A stretch of DNA of 19,951 bases, from positions 1-19,951 of the forward strand of contig NZ_QFPF01000042.1 of the NCBI RefSeq assembly GCF_003248605.1. Direction: 5' to 3'. Under the pieces are notes generated by a model that saw only the letters and a list, made by a program, of their open reading frames with translations, searched no databases and was not told the DNA's origin. Position 1 is the first letter of the stretch, and every line of letters starts with the position of its first letter. Origin of the DNA: Microbacterium sp. (GTDB lineage Bacteria; Actinomycetota; Actinomycetes; Actinomycetales; Microbacteriaceae). Shown piece by piece: positions 16,761 to 19,951 of the stretch. The position numbers and the translations under genes are program-made.

Positions 16761-16781
16761 GTTGAGTCGAGTGGACTCAAC
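16761..16781 (+). promoter_or_regulatory. HAIR operator (HspR binding site)
   Basis: GTTGAGT-N7-ACTCAAC is a perfect inverted repeat and matches the HAIR consensus CTTGAGT-N7-ACTCAAG except for the outermost pair. It starts 10 bp after the CIRCE site and lies 30 bp before the hsp20 ATG. The left arm TTGAGT could also be part of a -35 box, with TAGACA (16784-16789) as -10. Confidence 0.85.
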
Positions 16782-16811
16782 TCTAGACATTCAGAACAGA
16801 AGGAGAGAATC

Positions 16812-17303
16812 ATGGCCACCTATGACCCGTTCCGTGACCTCGACCGCCTCGCGACGAGCCTGTTCGACACCCGCCGCGGTCCGCGGCGCATGCCGATGGA
16901 CCTCTACCGTGACGGCGACCACTACGTGCTGACGGCCGACCTGCCGGGCATCGACCCGGGTTCGGTCGACATCGACGTCGACGGTCAGCTGCTCACGATC
17001 CGTGCCGAGCGCACGCTCGCCGCGGGCGAGGGTGTCAAGTGGATCACGCGCGAGCGCGAGGCTGCGAGCTTCCTGCGTCAGCTCAACCTCGGTCAGGGCA
17101 TCGACACCGAGAACATCTCGGCGACCTACAGCAACGGCGTGCTCAGCGTGACGATCCCCGTCAGCGAAAAGGCCAAGCCGCGCAAGGTCGAGGTCAAGAC
17201 CGACGCCGAGACCCCGGTGCTGACGGCGCACGAGAGTCACGCCGGAGCCGGAGCCGGAGCCGGTGCCGGTGCGGCCGACGCTCCGCGCCCCGTCGAGCAG
17301 TAA
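16812..17303 (+). CDS. Hsp20/alpha-crystallin family small heat-shock protein
   Basis: This 163-aa holdase chaperone prevents aggregation of unfolded proteins without ATP. It begins MATYDPFRDLDRLATSLFD, a typical actinobacterial N-terminus. It contains the alpha-crystallin domain: MDLYRDGDHYVLTADLPGID, VDIDVDGQLLTIRAER and the diagnostic NGVLSVTIPVSEKAKPRKVEV with the GVL core and the I-x-V tail contact seen near the C-terminus. A strong ribosome binding site, GAAGGAGA, precedes the ATG. The C-terminus has five Ala-Gly units from a hexanucleotide repeat. CIRCE and HAIR operators upstream show heat-shock control. Confidence 0.95.
   Translation: MATYDPFRDLDRLATSLFDTRRGPRRMPMDLYRDGDHYVLTADLPGIDPGSVDIDVDGQLLTIRAERTLAAGEGVKWITREREAASFLRQLNLGQGIDTENISATYSNGVLSVTIPVSEKAKPRKVEVKTDAETPVLTAHESHAGAGAGAGAGAADAPRPVEQ
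17241..17270 (+). repeat. Hexanucleotide repeat coding (Ala-Gly)5 in hsp20
   Basis: Three GCCGGA units are followed by two GCCGGT units, encoding Ala-Gly five times near the C-terminus. Changes in unit number would keep the frame and vary the length of a flexible tail. Confidence 0.9.
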
Positions 17304-17304
17304 T

Positions 17305-17372
17305 CCGGTCGTGGGCGCGCCCCGCGGGCCCGCACCCGGTCGTGGGCGCCCCGCGGGCCGCGCCCACGACCG
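17305..17372. repeat. G+C-rich direct repeats and hairpin after hsp20
   Basis: CCGGTCGTGGGCGC occurs twice (17305-17318 and 17336-17349), each followed by a CCCCGCGGGCC-like stretch. The second copy forms a 13-bp perfect stem with 17360-17372 (GCGCCCACGACCG) around a 10-nt loop. It may terminate hsp20 transcription; no T-run follows. Confidence 0.8.
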
Positions 17373-17438
17373 AACCCACATATTTGCAGCGAGCCACCAC
17401 GCGACGAGTGGTGGCTCGCTGCAAATGTGTGGGTTCGG
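17370..17438. terminator. Long hairpin, 31-bp stem, between convergent genes
   Basis: The arms 17370-17400 and 17408-17438 are complementary at every position except 17381/17427, which is T opposite G and still pairs as a wobble in RNA from the plus strand. The loop is 7 nt (GCGACGA). The stem contains TTTGCAGCGAGCCACCAC. It lies between hsp20 and the convergent marR gene. Bidirectional termination is the simplest role, but the stem is much longer than needed. Confidence 0.8.
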
Positions 17439-17496
17439 CGATGCGGGGGCCAGGACGCAGCGGAGACCCGGCCCGGGCGGGTCAGTGGCCCGCGGG

Positions 17497-17931
17497 TCAG
17501 TCGCGCGGGCCGCGCAGCTTGGCCGTCAGGTCGCGCAGGGTGCGCAGCTCGTCGTCGTCGAGTCGCGACATCCGCTCGCTGATCGTGCGCGCGTGCTGCG
17601 TCGCGATCCGGCGAAACGCCGCCGCGCCCTCTTCGGTCGCGCGCACGAGGGCGCCGCGCCCGTCGTCGGGGTCGGGGCACTTCGTGACGAGGCCACGGGT
17701 GACCATGCGATCGACGAGGCGCGAGACCGAGGGCTGGCTGACCAGCATCAGCGACGTGACATCGCGCAGCCGGGCGGTCATCTCGGGTGCCCGGGTGACG
17801 GTGAGAAGCACGTCGTATTCGGCCTGCTCGAGTCCCGTGCCGCGGAAGTCGGTGCTGATCTCGGAGAACACCTCGTGCTGCGCGCGGAAGAGACTCTCCC
17901 ACGCGTCGACGGCGAGGTGACGGTTGGCCAT
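17497..17931 (-). CDS. MarR family transcriptional regulator
   Basis: The 144-aa protein has the normal MarR length and layout. An N-terminal dimerisation helix (WESLFRAQHEVFSEI) is followed by a winged helix-turn-helix (MTARLRDVTSLMLVSQPSVSRLVDRMVTRGLV, here the helix pair around LMLVSQPSVSRLVDRM). The wing is KCPDPDDGRGALVRATEEG with the conserved DxR-like DDGRG, and a C-terminal helix completes the dimer. It probably binds a palindrome in the 66-bp gap that it shares with the divergent DUF2207 gene. The ligand is unknown. The ATG at 17931 lies 7 nt after TATTCT on the minus strand, suggesting a leaderless mRNA. Confidence 0.92.
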   Translation of the reverse strand: MANRHLAVDAWESLFRAQHEVFSEISTDFRGTGLEQAEYDVLLTVTRAPEMTARLRDVTSLMLVSQPSVSRLVDRMVTRGLVTKCPDPDDGRGALVRATEEGAAAFRRIATQHARTISERMSRLDDDELRTLRDLTAKLRGPRD

Positions 17932-17938
17932 GGGCAAG

Positions 17939-17991
17939 AGAATACGCCCTCGCCGGTTCCCCGGCGGGTCGGTTCGCGGCGTCCGTAGGCT
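17939..17991. promoter_or_regulatory. Divergent marR/DUF2207 promoters with a shared palindrome
   Basis: Minus-strand TATTCT (17939-17944) lies 7 nt before the marR ATG, and plus-strand TAGGCT (17986-17991) lies 6 nt before the DUF2207 ATG. Between them CGCCGG-TTCC-CCGGCG (17951-17966) forms a palindrome positioned over the expected -35 regions of both. It is a candidate MarR operator. Confidence 0.45.
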
Positions 17992-17997
17992 GGCGTC

Positions 17998-18534
17998 ATG
18001 CGCACGATGATCAGGATGCTGGCGGTAACGATCGCCCTCGCGTTCGGTGGGGTGGGGGTCGGTGCGCTCGCACCCCCGCAACCCGTTCACGCGGCGACAG
18101 CCCTCGCCGCGGTCGGCGATGTCGACGACTTCGTGTTCGACAGCCTCGACGTCGACTACACGCTCACCCGAGCGGATGACGGCACCTCGCGCATGCGGGT
18201 GGTCGAGACGTTCGTGGCCGTGTTTCCCGAGACCGACCAGAACCGGGGGATGAGGCGCAGCATCCCGGATTCGTACCTCGGCAGCCCGCTCTTTCCGGCG
18301 CTCGTGTCGGTGACGGATGAGACGGGAGCGCCGCGGGCGGCCGAGACGGACAGCGAAGACGGGCGGTTGGTGATCACGTCGCGCGCCGACGACTTCGTGC
18401 ACGGCGCGCAGACCTACGTGTTCACCTACGACCTGGAAAACGTGACGCGGGCGTTCGCCGACACCGATTCGGACGAGCTGTACTGGAACGTCAACGGCCT
18501 GGAATGGGCGCAGCGCTTCGGTTCGGTTCGGTGA
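17998..18534 (+). CDS. DUF2207 membrane protein, N-terminal part (frame broken at 18517-18531)
   Basis: The 178-aa product begins with a signal peptide or anchor (MRTMIRMLAVTIALAFGG..., probable cleavage after VHA near residue 32). It continues with the extracytoplasmic beta-rich start of DUF2207: VDYTLTRADDGTSRMRVVE, YVFTYDLENVTRAF and DELYWNVNGLEWA. The frame then meets a third copy of TTCGG and stops three codons later at 18534. Dropping one 5-bp unit restores RFGSVSVTLTM and a 604-aa protein to 19817, the usual family size. The gene is therefore either disrupted, switched off by repeat slippage, or misread in sequencing. DUF2207 proteins have no established function known to me. Confidence 0.75.
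   Translation: MRTMIRMLAVTIALAFGGVGVGALAPPQPVHAATALAAVGDVDDFVFDSLDVDYTLTRADDGTSRMRVVETFVAVFPETDQNRGMRRSIPDSYLGSPLFPALVSVTDETGAPRAAETDSEDGRLVITSRADDFVHGAQTYVFTYDLENVTRAFADTDSDELYWNVNGLEWAQRFGSVR
18517..18531 (+). repeat. Pentanucleotide repeat (TTCGG)3 causing a frameshift
   Basis: Three TTCGG units lie in a row inside the DUF2207 gene. Two units would keep the frame; three give an immediate stop. Gain or loss of one unit by slippage changes the frame. Confidence 0.95.
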
Positions 18535-19817
18535 GCGTGACGCTCACGATGGATGCCGAGCTCGGTGACGCGCTCACCGGAGCCCAGGCCTGCTACGTCG
18601 GCGCGGCGGGCGCGACCGATCGCTGCGAGATCTCCGCTGCAGCGGATACCGACGAGCGAGCCGGCGCGCGGATCGAGGCGTCGACGGGGGACCTCGCGCC
18701 GTACGAGACGATGACGATCGCGGTCGGGTTCGCGCCGGGAACGTTCATGCCCTTCGATTCGTCGCCGCTCGCGTCGCCGTTCGGCTGGCTGCAGGGAATC
18801 TCACTGCTGGGCGGCATCGCGGCGCTGGTCGCGGCCATCGTCGTGCGCGCGCGACGACTGCGCGATGACCCCGGCCGGCCGACGATCATCGCCGAGTACA
18901 CCCCGCCCCGCGAGCTGGACGCGCTGGAGTCGGCGGTGCTTCTGGGCAAGACGGCCAAGGGGATTCCGGCCGAAGTGCTCGAGCAGGCGATCGCGGGCTC
19001 GCTGCGCGTGGTCGAGGGGCCGCGGAAGTGGGGCAGTACGACCTATGAGCTGCACCTCGTCGACCGCTCGCGCGGCGATGAGAACGGGCGGGAGCTGCTG
19101 GATGGCATGTTCCACGGCGGCGCGACGACCTACACCCTCGGCAAGAGCGACAGCAGGCTCTCGCGCACGGCGCAGAGGATCCTCGCGGACGCCGACAAGG
19201 CGCTGAAGCGGAAGGGGATGCGTCGCGTCGTGCCCGCGCGCGTGCGCGTGTGGCCGATCCTTACGGCGGTGCTCGCGGCCGTGGGTGCCACAGTCTTCGG
19301 AATCGCGGCGCTCGGGGCCGGGGTGTTCGCGGCGGTTCCGATCGTTCTGCTGATCGTGGGGGCGCTGCTGGTGTTCGTCGTCGCGGGGCTGCTCTCGCGC
19401 AGGCCGCTGACGGCGCACGGCGCCGAGGTGCGTGATCATCTGAAGGGGCTCGAGCTCTTCATCGACTGGGCGGAGGCGGATCGCATCCGCATGCTGCAGT
19501 CGCCGCAGGGTGCCGAGCGGCAGCCTGTCTCGGCCGATGATTCGCGGCGGATGCTGGAGCTCTACGAGCGGCTGCTGCCGTACGCGGTGGTGTTCGGGCA
19601 GGAGAAGAAGTGGGCGTCGGAGCTGGCGGTGCGCTACGGGGACAGTGCGCCGGGCTGGTACTACGGCAACGCGCCGTTCCACGCCGCGGCGTTCTCGGCG
19701 AGCGTGTCGTCGCTGACCTCCAGTGCGTCGACGGCGACCGCCTCGTCGTCGGGCGGGTCGAGCGGGGGCGGTTCTGCCGGTGGTGGGGGTGGCGGCGGCG
19801 GGGGTGGCGGTGTGTGA
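18531..19817 (+). CDS. DUF2207 membrane protein, C-terminal part
   Basis: This continues the DUF2207 protein in the shifted frame (428 residues from a GTG at 18531 that overlaps the upstream stop as GTGA). It holds the rest of the outer domain (VSVTLTMDAELGDAL; cysteines in AQACYVG and DRCEIS), a membrane helix near 86-106 and a cytosolic region (PTIIAEYTPPRELDALESAVLLGK). A double membrane segment lies near 239-289 (VWPILTAVLAAVGATVFGIA and VPIVLLIVGALLVFVVAGLL). The tail contains EKKWASELAVRYGDSAPGWY, typical of this family, and a final Ser/Gly-rich stretch ending in 11 glycines. Reinitiation at the GTG could make it as a separate chain, but without a signal sequence of its own. Confidence 0.75.
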   Translation: MSVTLTMDAELGDALTGAQACYVGAAGATDRCEISAAADTDERAGARIEASTGDLAPYETMTIAVGFAPGTFMPFDSSPLASPFGWLQGISLLGGIAALVAAIVVRARRLRDDPGRPTIIAEYTPPRELDALESAVLLGKTAKGIPAEVLEQAIAGSLRVVEGPRKWGSTTYELHLVDRSRGDENGRELLDGMFHGGATTYTLGKSDSRLSRTAQRILADADKALKRKGMRRVVPARVRVWPILTAVLAAVGATVFGIAALGAGVFAAVPIVLLIVGALLVFVVAGLLSRRPLTAHGAEVRDHLKGLELFIDWAEADRIRMLQSPQGAERQPVSADDSRRMLELYERLLPYAVVFGQEKKWASELAVRYGDSAPGWYYGNAPFHAAAFSASVSSLTSSASTATASSSGGSSGGGSAGGGGGGGGGGGV

Positions 19818-19852
19818 CGCGACGCCGCGATCACGGCGTGCGGGCGCACAGA

Positions 19853-19886
19853 AAGGGCCGGTCGGAGAGGCTTCCGACCGGCCCTT
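19853..19886 (+). terminator. Rho-independent-type terminator after the DUF2207 gene
   Basis: AAGGGCCGGTCGGA (19853-19866) and its exact complement (19873-19886) form a 14-bp stem with a 6-nt loop, 36 bp after the stop at 19817. The run of A before and TT at the end of the stem fit a terminator, although a long T-tract is absent. Confidence 0.8.
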
Positions 19887-19951
19887 GTCCCTGCACCAAG
19901 AGTGTCCTGCAATCACATGTCGGTAGCTGCCACAGCAAAACAACTACCGTG
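19887..19951. other. Non-coding end of window, lower G+C
   Basis: These 65 bases are visibly less G+C-rich than the rest. They hold a small inverted repeat, CGGTAG (19921-19926) with CTACCG (19944-19949). No gene is supported; the unit continues beyond the window or ends a contig. Confidence 0.4.

Noticed and set aside
14613..16811. Open plus-strand frame continuous with hsp20
   Set aside because: Antisense to amylosucrase, whose catalytic residues are all present. The strong ribosome binding site and family N-terminus fix hsp20 at 16812.
18517..18534. Programmed ribosomal frameshift in the DUF2207 gene
   Set aside because: There is no slippery heptamer or downstream pseudoknot evident, and the three-copy repeat explains the shift directly.

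Overview
The window is very G+C-rich actinobacterial DNA with dense coding, ATGA/GTGA stop-start overlaps and an actinobacterial gene repertoire. The DUF7882-type small proteins at the left end, the CoaBC variant and the heat-shock operators point to Microbacteriaceae, most likely Microbacterium or a close relative. This assignment is from recognition of protein families, not from a database search. There are no tRNA or rRNA genes, no CRISPR array, and no recognisable transposase or phage gene.

Left end (1-1470): two tandem DUF7882-type small genes, a 68-aa and a 97-aa unknown protein, and a strong hairpin. The two DUF7882 genes share an exact 99-bp block. The second gene is broken by an exact 20-bp tandem duplication at the very edge of that block, so either recent recombination or an assembly join is possible.

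Redox block (1503-6499): an overlapping three-gene operon of a haem-oxygenase-like di-iron oxidase (HDO-type), a family-2 glycosyltransferase and a CDGSH iron-sulfur protein. It is followed by a CYP152-type P450 peroxygenase and a zinc alcohol dehydrogenase that may have a translationally coupled 20-codon leader. No pathway is known to me for this set; it is the best candidate here for an undescribed metabolic system.

Coenzyme A block (6635-14737): panD, then an old yellow enzyme and, on the other strand, a DEAD-box helicase. After these come coaBC, coaA, a Rossmann/DUF2520 protein, panC and panB, mostly overlapping or nearly so. Every pantothenate step is present except a recognisable ketopantoate reductase (panE); the DUF2520 gene, coupled directly to panC-panB, is the obvious candidate for it.

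Stress and sugar block (14754-17303): an amylosucrase on the minus strand, divergent from an hsp20 gene. The hsp20 upstream region carries both a CIRCE (HrcA) and a HAIR (HspR) operator within about 60 bp, so dual repression is predicted. Beyond hsp20 lies an unexplained pair of hairpins, including a nearly perfect 31-bp stem.

Right end (17497-19951): a MarR regulator divergent from a DUF2207 membrane-protein gene that is split by a third copy of a 5-bp repeat (TTCGG), then a terminator. At all five divergently transcribed genes without a good Shine-Dalgarno sequence (deaD, coaBC, amylosucrase, marR, DUF2207) a TANNNT hexamer lies 6-9 nt before the ATG, suggesting leaderless transcription.
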